Shown in pieces: positions 1 through 10,106 of a stretch of 64,000 nt of DNA. Within the stretch, counting starts at the first letter, position 1. Every line of letters begins with the position of its first letter. Under the pieces are notes generated by a model, which made no database searches, was not told the DNA's origin, and saw nothing but the letters and a program-made list of their open reading frames with translations. Source of the stretch: Mercurialis annua. Lineage: Eukaryota; Streptophyta; Magnoliopsida; Malpighiales; Euphorbiaceae. The position numbers and the translations under genes are program-made. Location of the stretch: contig NC_065573.1 of assembly GCF_937616625.2 (NCBI RefSeq), forward strand, positions 18,801,001 to 18,865,000. Reading direction: 5' to 3'.

Positions 1-707
1 TATATTTTAAATCTTATATCTTCATTTTACATTAAATACATTATATATTTTTATAAATCTTTCTAATAAAATATATATAAAAATTGAAAGGAGTAAAAAA
101 ATTATATAAATAGAAGAGTAAATTACTATAATACCCCCACATATATTATAATTAACAGTTTGATATCTCTTGTTTCAAAATTCTAATAATGATCGCTCAC
201 TTTCAATTCTGTTAACTATTAGACCATTCTGTTAATTTGGAATATCAAATCGTTAACAGAATTGAAAGTGTGGTACAAAATTGTTTGAAAGTGAGGTATC
301 AAGTTGTGAAAAAAAATAAAAGTGAAAGAGCAAATAGTTAATAAAAAATAAAAATGAAATGTCAAGTCGTTTGAAAGTAAGTGTCGAAAGTAACAGAAAT
401 ATTTAATAGTTAATGAAATTAAAAATAAAGAACCATTCTGTAGGATTTTAAAATAAAAAATATTAAACTATTAATTATAATATAACCGAAGAGTTAAAAA
501 ATAATTTGCTTTAAATAGAAATTACACATACAATAAAATATCCAAAGAAAAAATTCAATTAAATTGAACAAAAAAATGAATTATTGAATCAAAGCTAGTT
601 TATCAATTGGGTTCGATTAGTGCAATTTGATTTGATTTGATTTTGGCACGATCCTAGAGGAGAATGTTTGAATTAGTAAATAAAAAAGGCACTTTCAACA
701 AAATGTA

Positions 708-1890
708 GGCTTAATTACTTAAAAAAATCCCACCTTTAACTTTTTTTTTCGTTTATACCCTGACCTAAAAAAATTATCACATATACTATTGACGTGATTT
801 TGTTTCACCTCTACCCCAAAATTCAAAAAAAAAAATGATTTATTCAAAACAACTAAATATAAGGATTATTTCATACTTTTTTCAATTAATAAAAGTACAA
901 ACAAACCCTTCATCTTTAAAAACGTTTAAATAAATCCTAAAATTTAATTAATTTTTTTTATTTAAAAACAAAAATCAAACCGCCATCCGACTTCCTCCGC
1001 CACCCGAATTTTTAAAATCCGCCGCCGGAATTTTTTGAAACCGCCGCCGCCGTCCTCCTTCCACGGAAAGAGAAAAATTTGTTCCTCCTTCCATGGAAGG
1101 AGGAACACTGTTCCTCCTTCAAGAGGAGGAACAGATCTGTTCCTCCTCTTGAAGGAGGAACAAGAGGAGGAACAGATCTGTTCCTCCTTTAAGAGGAGGA
1201 ACAAATCGTTTGTTCCTCCTCTTAAAGGAGGAACAGATCGTTCCTCCTTCCATGAAGGAGGAACACCGTTCCTCCATCAAGAGGAGGAACAGATCTGTTC
1301 CTCCTCTTGAAGGAGGAACAGATCTGTTCCTCCTTTAAGAGGAGGAATATATCGTTTGTTCCTCCTCTTAAAGGAGGAACAGATCGTTCCTCCTTCAAGA
1401 GGAGGAACTGATCGTTCCTCCTTCCATGAAGGAGGAACACCCTCCTTCCGGTTGAAGGAGGAGCAGCGGCTCTTCCGCTGCTCCTCTTTCCGGCGGTCGT
1501 CCTGAAAATTGAATTTTTTTTAATTTTTTTTGTTGAATAGCGGGTTTTTAAATCGGAGTATGGTGGTAGGTTGGAAATGAATTATATTTTAACGGTTTTT
1601 AATTTTTAATTTTTTTAATAATTAATATAAATTAATAAAAAAGCATGAGGTGAATTTTTTTAGAGAAGAAGGTGTTTTGGTATAATTAATAAAATTAATT
1701 TGTAATTAGAATATATGCTGAAAATGAAGGATTATTTTACACTTTTTTCAATAGAAAAAAGGTCAATTTAATACTTTGAGGGTAGAGGTGAAACAAAAAG
1801 ACAACGTCAATAGTATATGTGTCATTTTTTCTAGGTCAGAGTATAAACGAAATAAAGATTAAAGATGGAGGTTTTTTAAATAATTAAGCC
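708..1890. mobile_element. MULE-like MITE with GGCTTAATTA terminal inverted repeats
   Basis: The element starts GGCTTAATTACTTAAAAAA and ends in the inverted complement (TTTAAATAATTAAGCC). It is flanked by a 10-bp direct repeat ACAAAATGTA at 698-707 and 1891-1900. Copy B carries the uninterrupted single site at 6189-6198, which proves insertion. A 9-10 bp target duplication and long AT-rich termini fit a non-autonomous Mutator-like element. No transposase is encoded. The centre (1081-1486) is a GC-rich palindrome cluster described separately. Related elements are at 2808, 6968 (truncated), 9293 and 59505. Confidence 0.85.
1081..1486. repeat. Palindrome (hairpin) cluster inside the MITE
   Basis: About ten back-to-back inverted repeats are built from GTTCCTCCTT and its complement AAGGAGGAAC, separated by AGATCT-type or ATCGTTT-type spacers. 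Each unit can fold on itself and with its neighbours. Open frames of 70-90 codons cross the array on both strands, but they only translate the repeat (runs of VPPL, EEQ, SSFHE) and are not genes. Composition is sharply GC-rich against an AT-rich surround. Confidence 0.9.
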
Positions 1891-1963
1891 ACAAAATGTA
1901 TGATGCGTAAAATAAAATGAAAATGAATTAGTACGCCATTCAAGAATGCACACCAAAACGTTA

Positions 1964-2656
1964 TTTTTTTTTTTGGTACAGGGAATGAGGCATAAGCCTA
2001 AAAACTTAACTTAACAAAACTCTCCTATCATAAGTGACACCATGCTTGTCATGCTCAATCCAGCTACGGAGACTTGAGGGGGGGCTTATATGACGGACAA
2101 CACCCAAACTGTAATCATCCGCTATCGACGCCAAGTGATCAGCAGCAAAATTTGCTTCCCTATAAATATGTTTGAATTTCACAATCCAATTCCTTGACAG
2201 AAGAGATCTGATCGCAGTCAGGACATTAGAATAAAAACCAATTGAATCATCACAATGCATACTATCCACCACTGTTTTGTTATCTGTTTCCAACTCAACC
2301 TGCTTAGCACCCAAGCTCCAACATAATTGTAAACCGTGGAGAACACCTCTTAATCCAGCACCAAGAACAGTTCCCATACCAATGTTAGCCGAAAAACTTC
2401 CGAGCCAATTGCCATTAGAATCTCTTACAATACCTCCTGCTTTAGCTGTACAAGTCGATCCATTGAAAGCCCCATCTGTGTTAACTTTAACCCAAGAAGG
2501 AGGAGGGCAACACCAGCAAACATCGATGACGCCATAAGTTTCTCTAGGAGCCCGGGAACTCATATAATCAGACTGCGCCTTCATAATGTAGTCAACATAC
2601 CTGTTAACTTCATCGACCATATGCTTCACAGTAACAACTTTTCCATTGAAAATAGC
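1964..2656 (-). mobile_element. 5'-truncated LINE fragment (3' end)
   Basis: On the minus strand this carries the C-terminal part of a LINE ORF2 followed by an A-rich tail, seen as the T-run at 1964-1974 on the plus strand. Copy B of the duplication lacks it: there the sequence runs from the shared block ending near 6263 into different DNA. A 5' truncation and poly(A) tail are typical of target-primed reverse transcription. I could not identify a clean target-site duplication. Confidence 0.75.
2006..2656 (-). pseudogene. LINE-derived RNase H-like domain (RVT_3 type), partial
   Basis: The open frame continues from the fragment's 5' edge; the first methionine is at 2629 and gives 207 residues. 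Residues 46-55 (WVKVNTDGAF) open the RNase H fold, IVRDSNGNW follows at about 67, VELETDN at 111-117 and the closing NFAADHLAS at 160-168. Such domains sit at the C-terminus of some plant LINE ORF2 proteins, where they degrade RNA in RNA-DNA hybrids. Three catalytic acidic residues are present (D52, D116, D164). The glutamate normally found in the AE(L/A) motif reads glycine (G92, in GAGLRGVL), so activity is doubtful. This is a retrotransposon remnant, not a host gene; it begins mid-ORF2 and has no upstream reverse transcriptase. Confidence 0.8.
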
Positions 2657-2807
2657 TTCCTAAATTTGTAGCCTATGGTCAACTGTGATCAAAAGTTAAT
2701 TTTCATCCAATAATTTATACATATTTCAAATTAATAGTACTAGCTTTGGTATGATTGCATGCGCGTATAACAACGTCAAAGATGACAAGTAACTCCATTA
2801 ACTATAA

Positions 2808-3177
2808 GGCTTATCCCCTTAAAATCTCCTCATCTTTTATCCCCAATTCGTTTGCAACCTCACGTTGTAAAACCACCAAATATACCCAAATTACGACCTT
2901 TCACTTTCAATTGCATCCTCAAGCATTAAATTGACCTCTTTTCACTTAAAAAATGTTCAAATCAACTTTAAATTTTAGCATATATTTTAAAATAGGACTT
3001 AATATTTTATTTAAAACAAAAATAAACCTATTTTTTCAAGTGAAAAGAGATCAATTTAATGTTTGAGGGTGCAATTGAAAGTGAAAGGTCGTAATTTGGG
3101 TATATTTGGTGGTTTTGCAATGTGAGGGTGCAAACGAATTGGGAGTAAAAGGTGAGGGATTTTTAAGAGGATAAGCC
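2808..3177. mobile_element. MULE-like MITE, 370 bp
   Basis: Terminal inverted repeats are GGCTTATCCCCTTAAAA at the left and its near-complement ending GGATAAGCC at the right. The 9-bp target duplication TAACTATAA lies at 2799-2807 and 3178-3186. The corresponding site in copy B (6642-6650, TAATTATAA) is empty. The inverted arms extend far inward, so most of the element is one long inverted repeat. Non-coding; a diverged relative of the 708-1890 element. Confidence 0.88.
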
Positions 3178-3874
3178 TAACTATAAACAATCACAATTTT
3201 TTTCTTTATTTTCATAGCTTCTTTCATTTTTCTGTTAGCTTCTGCCCTATTTATTTCACTTTCTCTAAATCGCAAATCTAACTACAATTAAAATATCACC
3301 TAATTTTAGAATACTTCGATAGGTTTATATTATTGATTTATATATATATTATAAAAATAATTTGTTTTTTGATTAAAATTATAGAATTATTAGTGTATTC
3401 ATCATTTCAATATATTTTTATAAATAATGATTCAAAATAACTCCGCAAAATGTACACAAATTATTTCAACATTAAACTTATAAAAGATATTTATTATTAT
3501 TATTATTATTAAAGTTATACTAAATTTATTTTAGTTGACTAAAACTAATCTAGTTAAAAATATTTTAATTTTTTATCTAATTAATCAACTTTTGAAAAAG
3601 AAAAAAAATATAATCTAAATATCCAAAACGAAAATAATTTTATCAGTAGTTGAAGTCGAAAGAGTAAGGGAATAACTTTTGTAGTTAAACAAAAAGATCC
3701 ATAATGAAGCTAAGCTAGGGATAATTTTAATTTATAGGAATACATTTATAATATTTAAATTGTAATACAGTTCATTATTTTTTTTCCACCTATGAGGTGG
3801 AAAATTAAAAGATTTTGAAAGATAAGTGATTGCCACAATTTTTATGAGCACTCATGATATTTTTTACTCCAAAT

Positions 3875-4615
3875 AGGGGTGTAAATGAACCAAGCCGAGC
3901 CGAGTTTTGAAGTGTTCATATTCGGCTCGTTTAGCGAACAAAGTGTTCATGTTCGGTTCATGTTCAGTCGAGCTTTGAACAGAGTGTTCATGTTCGGTTC
4001 GTTTAAATTTTATAGTGTTCATGTTCGGTTCGTGTTTAGCTCGTGTTCGTTCGTTTATCCGCTAAACGAACAAGTTCGCGAACGAGCTCACGAACGAGTT
4101 CGATAAGTACTAAACGAGCTCGTTCACGAACTCGATAAGTACTAAACGAACGCGTTCGTGAGCCCACTCGTTTAGCGGATAAACGAACGAACACAAACTT
4201 TTAAATGAACAAACACGAATATGAGTTGAATAAATTAAAAACAATCTAATCAAACTCGTTCATGAATATAAGCTGAATAAATTAGAAACATAATTATACA
4301 AATTAATCTAAATATGAATTAGTTCGCAAGTTTCTAATAGAGCTTGTTCATGAACTAGATAAGAGCACGTTCATGAACTTGTTTACGAACTCTTAATCGA
4401 ACTCGTTCACGAGCTTGTTCATGGACTCTTATTCGAACTGTTCGCGAACATAAACGAGTCGAACACCACTATGTTCATGTTCGGCTCGTTTATATTAACG
4501 AACATAAAATCAAGTTCGAGCTCGGTTCGTTTAGAATACGAACGAACATGAACCGAGCTCTTATCGAGCCGAACATCGAGCTGCTCGCAAACGGCTCGGT
4601 TCATTTACACCTTTA
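3875..4615. mobile_element. Foldback/MULE-type MITE, GGTGTAAATGAACC termini
   Basis: Left end AGGGGTGTAAATGAACC and right end GGTTCATTTACACC are inverted. The 9-bp direct repeat ACTCCAAAT flanks it at 3866-3874 and 4616-4624, and copy B has one copy at 7436-7444 with nothing inserted. The interior is a degenerate array of CGAACATG, GTTCGGCTCG and CGTTTAGC-like words in both orientations. Small open frames inside (3885-4106, and 4604-4419 on the other strand) are translations of these repeats. Element type is inferred from the 9-bp duplication. Confidence 0.88.
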
Positions 4616-5002
4616 ACTCCAAATGATGAATTTTTTATAGATGTTACTCCTTCAAAATCACTTAATTTAAACAGGTTAAGTTTTTATAAAATTAATCCAC
4701 CAATTCACCTCCTCTTAACTAACATAATTATGTTATATAGTAAGGCAAACTTGTTACTATGTGTGTTGAGTGTTGGACTGTCATTTTTTTTTATACCCAA
4801 TTCAAAGTCAGCAATTTTATACCCATTTGTTTCTTAAATTTTAGTATTACCGCATATAAGTTAACCAATGGCAGCAATTTTTAGTATTGCCATTAATTAA
4901 TGACAATTTTTATTAAAATTGTTTCTGCAAAATATTTTTTAGCAGCAAAATTGATTGAGCTGCAAAACTACTGTTGTCAATTAGAGTATTTTCTTTATAG
5001 TG

Positions 5003-5205
5003 CATTACTAGAAATTCTGCTTTTACTGACGGATTTTGGCGATGGATCTAAAATCCGTAGCTAAATCTGTCAATTACCAATAGATTAGCGACGAATTTGC
5101 ATGTCGCTAATTTGTCGACAGATTAGCGACGAATTTGCATGTCGCTAATTTGTCGACAGATTAGCGACGAAATCCATTGTTAATTTGCCGACAAATTCAA
5201 AAAAA
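5003..5205 (+). mobile_element. CACTA-like terminus with 38-bp subterminal repeats
   Basis: The sequence begins CATTACTAGAAATTCTGC, close to the CACTA(C)nAGAAA start of plant CACTA (En/Spm) transposons. It is followed by copies of a 38-bp unit starting GATTAGCGACGAATTTGC at 5083, 5121 and 5159 (last partial). CACTA ends typically carry such subterminal repeats. No matching opposite terminus or transposase is visible, so this is a fragment. It fills most of the 385-bp spacer between duplication copies A and B; the rest (4833-5002) is AT-rich with nothing recognised. Confidence 0.5.
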
Positions 5206-5334
5206 TTAATAAATAGTATATACTTTAAATTTTATATCTTTAAATTACATTAAATACGTCATATATTTTTATAAATCATTCTAATAAAATATAAAAAAAT
5301 TAAAAGGGGTAAAAATTTAATGGTAAAAATATTA

Positions 5335-5618
5335 CTTCATCCATTTCAAAATAATAGTCAACTTTCTCTTTTTCATATAATTTAAGAAACACAATTAATA
5401 CTCTAACTTTTCACAACTCTATCTTCATTTTTCTTATCATATATACCCTTACTAAATATTGTAACTAATTTACTTTTTAAATTAATGGCATTAAATGTAA
5501 ACTTTAAATAAGGACAATATGGAAAAATCAACACTCTAAATTTTAATTTACTAAGAACATGGACAATTATTTGAGACAAAAAAGAGGAAAGTGAACTATT
5601 ATTTTGGGGCGGAGGTAG
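5335..5618. mobile_element. Stowaway (Tc1/mariner) MITE
   Basis: The left end CTTCATCCATTTCAAAATAA is inverted relative to the right end, TATTATTTTGGGGCGGAGGTAG. TA dinucleotides flank it at 5333-5334 and 5619-5620. The ends resemble the Stowaway CTCCCTCCGT-type terminus. Copy A near position 105-115 lacks the insertion. Non-coding. Confidence 0.8.
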
Positions 5619-6280
5619 TATATAATTAGAAGAGCAAATTACTACAATGCTCCCACATATATCATAATTAACAGTTTGATACTTCTTGTTTTAAAATTCT
5701 AATAATGATCTCTCACTTTTAATTTCATTAACTATTAGCCCTTATGTTAATTTGAGATACCAAATCGTTAACAATATTAAAAGTGACGTACCAAATTGTT
5801 TGAAAAGTGAGGTATCAAAATTGTTAATAAAATTAAAAGTGAGGGACTAAATCGTTAACAAAATTAAAAATGGAATGCCAAATCATTTGAAAGTAAATGG
5901 AAAAATTAACAGAGGGATCTAATAGTTGAAAATGAAGAACCTCTCAGTAGGATTTTGAAATAAATATCAAACTGTTAATTATGGTATAACCGAAGATTTT
6001 AAAATAATTTGCTTTAAATAGAAATTATAAGAAAAAATATTATAGAATTATCAATTAAATTGAACAAAAAGATTAATTATTGAATCGAGTCTAGTTTATC
6101 AATTGGGTTTGATTAGTGCAATATGATTTGATTTTGACACGATCCTAGAGGCGAATGTTTGAATTAGTAAATAAAAAAGGCACTTTCAACAAAATGTATG
6201 ACGCGTATAATAAAATGAAAATGAATTAGTATGCCATTCAAGAATGCACACCAAAACGTTATTAAAGCTGAGAAAACGAC

Positions 6281-6466
6281 TACCAATGGGAGTTGATACA
6301 AATGGTAAGCGACTTGGTATCGTTTAAATAAAGTCTCGAGTTTGAGTCTTTGTGAATGCAGAAAATTCTCACTGACAGACTCACCCACCATGCCTGATGC
6401 GCGACGCGGATCGAATCCGGATTAGTCAGGGCGAAACCTTGAAAACCATATCGACTTACTAAAAAA
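6281..6466 (+). mobile_element. tRNA-derived SINE
   Basis: A pol III box A-like stretch (AAATGGTAAGCGACTTGG) is followed about 30 bp later by a box B-like stretch (GTCTCGAGTTTGAGTC). The 3' part contains GGATCGAATCCGGATTAGTC, and the end is a short A-run. The flanks carry an imperfect direct repeat, AAAGCTGAGAAAACGAC (6264-6280) and AAAGCTAAGAAACGAC (6467-6482), as expected for LINE-mobilised insertion. Confidence 0.75.
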
Positions 6467-6967
6467 AAAGCTAAGAAACGACCTAATTGGCAATTTACTT
6501 CCTAAATTTGTAGCCTATGGTCAACTGTGATCAAAAAGTTAATTTTAATCCAATAATTTATACATATTTCAAATTAATAGTACTAGCTTTGGTATGATTG
6601 CATGCGCGTATAACAACGTCAAAGATGACAAGTGACTCCATTAATTATAAACAATCACAATTTTTTTCTTTATTTTCATAGCTTCTTTCATTTTTCTGTT
6701 AGCTTCTGCCCAATTTCACTTTCTCTAAATCGCAAATCTAACTACAATTAAAATATCACCTAATTTTAGAATACTTTGATAGGTTTATGTTATTAATTTA
6801 TATACATATTAAAAAATAATTTTTTTTTTTGCTTAAGATTATAGAATTATTAGTGTATTCATCATTTCAATGTATTTTTATAAAATAATGATTCAAAATA
6901 ACTCCGCAAAATGTACACAAATTATTTCAATATTTAAACTTTTAAAAGATATATATTATTATTATTA

Positions 6968-7103
6968 GGCTTAATCACTCAAAACCCCCTCACCTTTAAC
7001 TCCTTTTGTAAATATACTCTGACCTAGAAATTTCTCCAATTTTACCCTAATTTGACCTTTTATGTTTCAATTGTACCCCAAAGCGTTAAATTAACCTCTT
7101 TAT
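6968..7103. mobile_element. Truncated GGCTTA-family MITE
   Basis: The left end GGCTTAATCACTCAAAACC and about 135 bp of arm match the family at 708 and 9293. The right half is missing: the sequence jumps back to duplication sequence (TATTTCAGTTGACTAAAAC). Copy A at the same place has only a TTA microsatellite. Confidence 0.65.
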
Positions 7104-7682
7104 TTCAGTTGACTAAAACTAATCTAGTTAAAAATATTTTAATTTTTTTATCTAATTAATCAACTTCTGAAAAAGAAGAAAAAATATAATCTAAATATCC
7201 AAAACGAAAATATATCAATAGTTGAAGTAGAAAGAGTAAGGGAATAACTTTTGCAGTTAAACAAAAAGATCCATAATGAAGCTAAGCTAGGGATAATTTT
7301 AATTTATAGGAATACATTTAGAATATTTAAATTGTAATACAGTTCATTATTATTTTTCCACCTATGAGGTGAAAAATTAAAAGATTTTGAAAAATGAGTG
7401 ATTGCCACAATTTACGAATACTCATGATATTTTTTACTCCAAATGATGATTTTTTTATAGATGTTGCTCCTTCAAAATCACTTAATTTAAACAGGTTAAG
7501 TTTTTATAAAATTAATCCACCAATTCACCTCCTCTTAACTAACATAATTATGTTATATAATAAGGCAAACTTGTTACTATGTGTGTTGAGTGTTAGACTG
7601 TCATTTTTTTTATACCCAATTCAAAGTCATCAATTTTATACCCATTTGTTTTGCATTGATGGAATCGAATCCATGGAATCCC

Positions 7683-7935
7683 ATATAAAAAAAGGGGAAA
7701 AGGAACTAAAAAAAACAAATAAGCTCTCAATATCCGAAAAGGTTCAAATATACCCCATGTCTTAAAAAATGAATAATCAGGCTCACAATGTCTCATTTCT
7801 AAGTCAAAATAGAAGTCTCGTTGTTCTCTTTTTACGACGTTGTGGGCATATTTGAACATTTCCAAACGTTGAGGGCTTATTGGATCCTTGAGTCAAACTT
7901 TAGAGGCAAAAATGGCTCTTTTCCCTATAAAAAAA
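7683..7935. mobile_element. Possible MITE
   Basis: The stretch opens with ATAAAAAAAGGGGAAAAGG and closes with the rough complement CTCTTTTCCCTATAAAAAA, giving about 20-bp imperfect inverted ends around roughly 250 bp. No convincing target duplication was found. Open frames here have no recognisable product. Confidence 0.35.
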
Positions 7936-9292
7936 TATATGTGGCATGAAATTCAAACATACTTCAAAATTGATTCGATGTTAATTGATTTTTTATAAAA
8001 TTTATTAATTCAATTCAGTTTGAATTTAAATTTAATTTTTTTGAATTAATCAAACCGAATTAATATAAGCAATATAATTTTTATAGTTTTATAAACATTT
8101 AAGATGTTCTTGTATTTTTATAGAACTAAAATATCAATTGTAGTATTATATACCTTTGAATTAATACACTACTACACATTACTACACTATCTTATAAAAA
8201 AATCAGTTATTTTAATAAAATCAATATATTTAATGGATTTTTGCCTTAAATTAAGTTTACATTTCTTGTGAAAAATATATTTATACTTCTATTCGACCAA
8301 AATATAGAGTTAGGAATTTAAAGTCACTAATTTTGAATTGAAGGGTTAAATTAAACAAAACAAAAATTTCAAGGGTTCAAATATAATTTATGTTAATTTT
8401 GTTTAGGATTTAATAAGTGAATGTAAAGCTAAAAAGAGTCAAACATAAAAAAAGTAGAGTTTAGTAGCTTAAATCAAAAAAATATAGAAGTTGATTGGGG
8501 CTGAAGAGTAGGCTTTATCTATCACTTATTTGTTTTTTTGTGAACAAACCAACGAGTCATCGGTTGCAAATACAGCCATCATCCAAGCAACCAGATAACT
8601 AACAGCTTTCCAATTTCTATTTTACACGCTATTAATGTATGTCTTTATTTGACTATCATTTCTTTATCAACTTTTTGTATTTTCAAATCCTAATTATTAC
8701 TTCCACATTTAAACAATATTTTACTTTTTAGACCAAAACTATAAAATTATTATACATACTTTTATTAATGATAATAAAATCAAAAGTGTATTGGAGAAAG
8801 AAAAATATAAAATATTTAAATATAAATAATATAGAATTACTATTACATACAATAAAATAATTAATTAATCTATTATAAATTATGTATTATTTTAGAATAA
8901 AAAATAATTATTTTAAATAATGCATAATTTGTCGTGTAATCTGTATAAAGAGTTAATAATAATATAATATGTTATTAAATATAAAAGAGTAATTAATTAA
9001 TTATATTAATGATATTATTTTATTAATATATTAATATGTAAATTTTATGATGGTAAGATGTTCTTCTATTTTAAATAAAATATAAAATTTAAATTATACT
9101 CATATATGCAACTGTTTAAAATTTACAAACTGAAATTTGCCTCATACAAATAAAATTAGTTTTGAAAATAAAAAATATAAAAATATTTTTTTAATAATGG
9201 GAGAACAGAAAACGTTTGTGGAAGAAATTAAACTTACTTCGAATTTAATTTTGAGACCTAAAAATATATTAAGATGCACATCAATTGTAATA
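7936..9292. other. AT-rich spacer, no gene seen
   Basis: Very AT-rich sequence with short runs and no frame, RNA or repeat that I can support. Homopolymer tracts and ATTAAT-like words dominate between 8640 and 9130. Confidence 0.6.
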
Positions 9293-9663
9293 GGCCTAAT
9301 TACTCAAAAAAACCCACCTTATAACATTTTTTCGTTTATACCCTCACGTAGGAAAAAGTTCATTTGTATCATTTTTTTGATTTTTTGTTTTCATCTCTTC
9401 CCTAAAATTTAATTTTTTTGATAATTAAATTAATTAAAGGATGAAAACATTATAAATGATTAATAATATTAATGTTTAATTAGAATATAAGCTAAATATA
9501 AATAATCATTTTGAATATTTTTCAAATAAAAAGAGGTCAAATTAGCTCTTTAGGTTAGAGATGAAAATGAAAAATTAAAAAAAGAATACAAATGAACTTT
9601 TTTTTAGATCTGGGTATAAACGAAAAAATGTTACAAAGTGGGTTTTTTTTAAATAATTTGGCC
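9293..9663. mobile_element. GGC(C/T)TAATTA-family MITE without hairpin cargo
   Basis: Ends GGCCTAATTACTCAAAAAAA and the complement TTTAAATAATTTGGCC. The 9-bp target duplication has one mismatch (ATTGTAATA at 9284-9292, ATCGTAATA at 9664-9672). It shares terminal and subterminal sequence with 708-1890 but lacks the central palindrome cluster, so it represents the simple form of the family. Small frames inside are incidental. Confidence 0.8.
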
Positions 9664-9672
9664 ATCGTAATA

Positions 9673-10106
9673 TACTCCATATTTTTTCATTTTAAGCCTC
9701 CATTGTTTCAGCCACCTTTATTTTCTTTATTTGAACAATTCTTCATTCTTTTTCTCTTTATACAACCAACCATTTCTTGCATATGAGTGTGAAAAGTAGG
9801 AAAACAGAGCTTTGCAAACTCACAAAAACACCTTCCAAGAACCAAAGCCTCACTTGCTTCTCTCTCTACATAAACCACTCTTTTTTTCTTTCTCTCTCTA
9901 TCTCTTCATTTCTTCATAACTTCTTACTACATCACAAAAAAATTCCGTCTTTTTCTTCTTCTTGGTCACTTGCTTATTCAAAACACAACCTTTTCATCAC
10001 ATAACCAAATAAGAACTGTAAAAAAAAAATTAAAAAAAGGTTTTTTCCTCTAGTTTTGCTAGCTGGGTTCACTTAAAAACATTAAAAATTTGGTTTGGTA
10101 AAGAAA
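9673..10106 (+). promoter_or_regulatory. Putative promoter and 5' leader of the GT61 gene
   Basis: The 430 bp between a MITE and the GT61 start codon contain a TTTATACAAC stretch near 9757 that could be a TATA region, then a long CT-rich tract (TCTCTCTAC, TTTCTTTCTCTCTCTATCTC at about 9860-9905) typical of plant 5' leaders. Inference only; no transcription start can be read from sequence. Confidence 0.35.

Larger units (their letters stand above)
1..4832. repeat. Segmental duplication, copy A
   Basis: This segment matches 5217-7651 in the same orientation over most of its length. Shared landmarks are the opening AT-rich block, the stretch around 600-710, the stretch 2657-2800 and the stretch 3187-4832. 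The similarity runs off the left edge of the window, so the true start is not visible. Copy A is longer because it carries at least four insertions missing from copy B (708-1890, about 1964-2656, 2808-3177, 3875-4615). Outside those insertions I see no gene in it. A (TTA)n microsatellite lies near 3491-3513. Confidence 0.9.
5217..7651. repeat. Segmental duplication, copy B
   Basis: This is the direct repeat of 1-4832, diverging after the shared phrase ending ACCCATTTGTTT. It retains the empty target sites of the copy A elements at 6189-6198, 6642-6650 and 7436-7444. It carries its own insertions: a Stowaway element (5335-5618), a SINE (about 6281-6466) and a truncated MITE (6968-7103). No gene is visible. 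Confidence 0.9.

Noticed and set aside
962..1440. Several open frames of 70-90 codons on both strands across the palindrome cluster
   Set aside because: They translate the repeat units only and exist because the repeats lack stop codons; no gene structure or start context.
1081..1486. CRISPR-like appearance of regularly repeated short palindromes
   Set aside because: This is plant nuclear DNA; there are no unique spacers of constant length, no cas genes, and the array lies inside a MITE with target duplications.
3885..4604. Open frames within the GTTCGG-repeat element
   Set aside because: Incidental frames in a foldback MITE with proven insertion borders.
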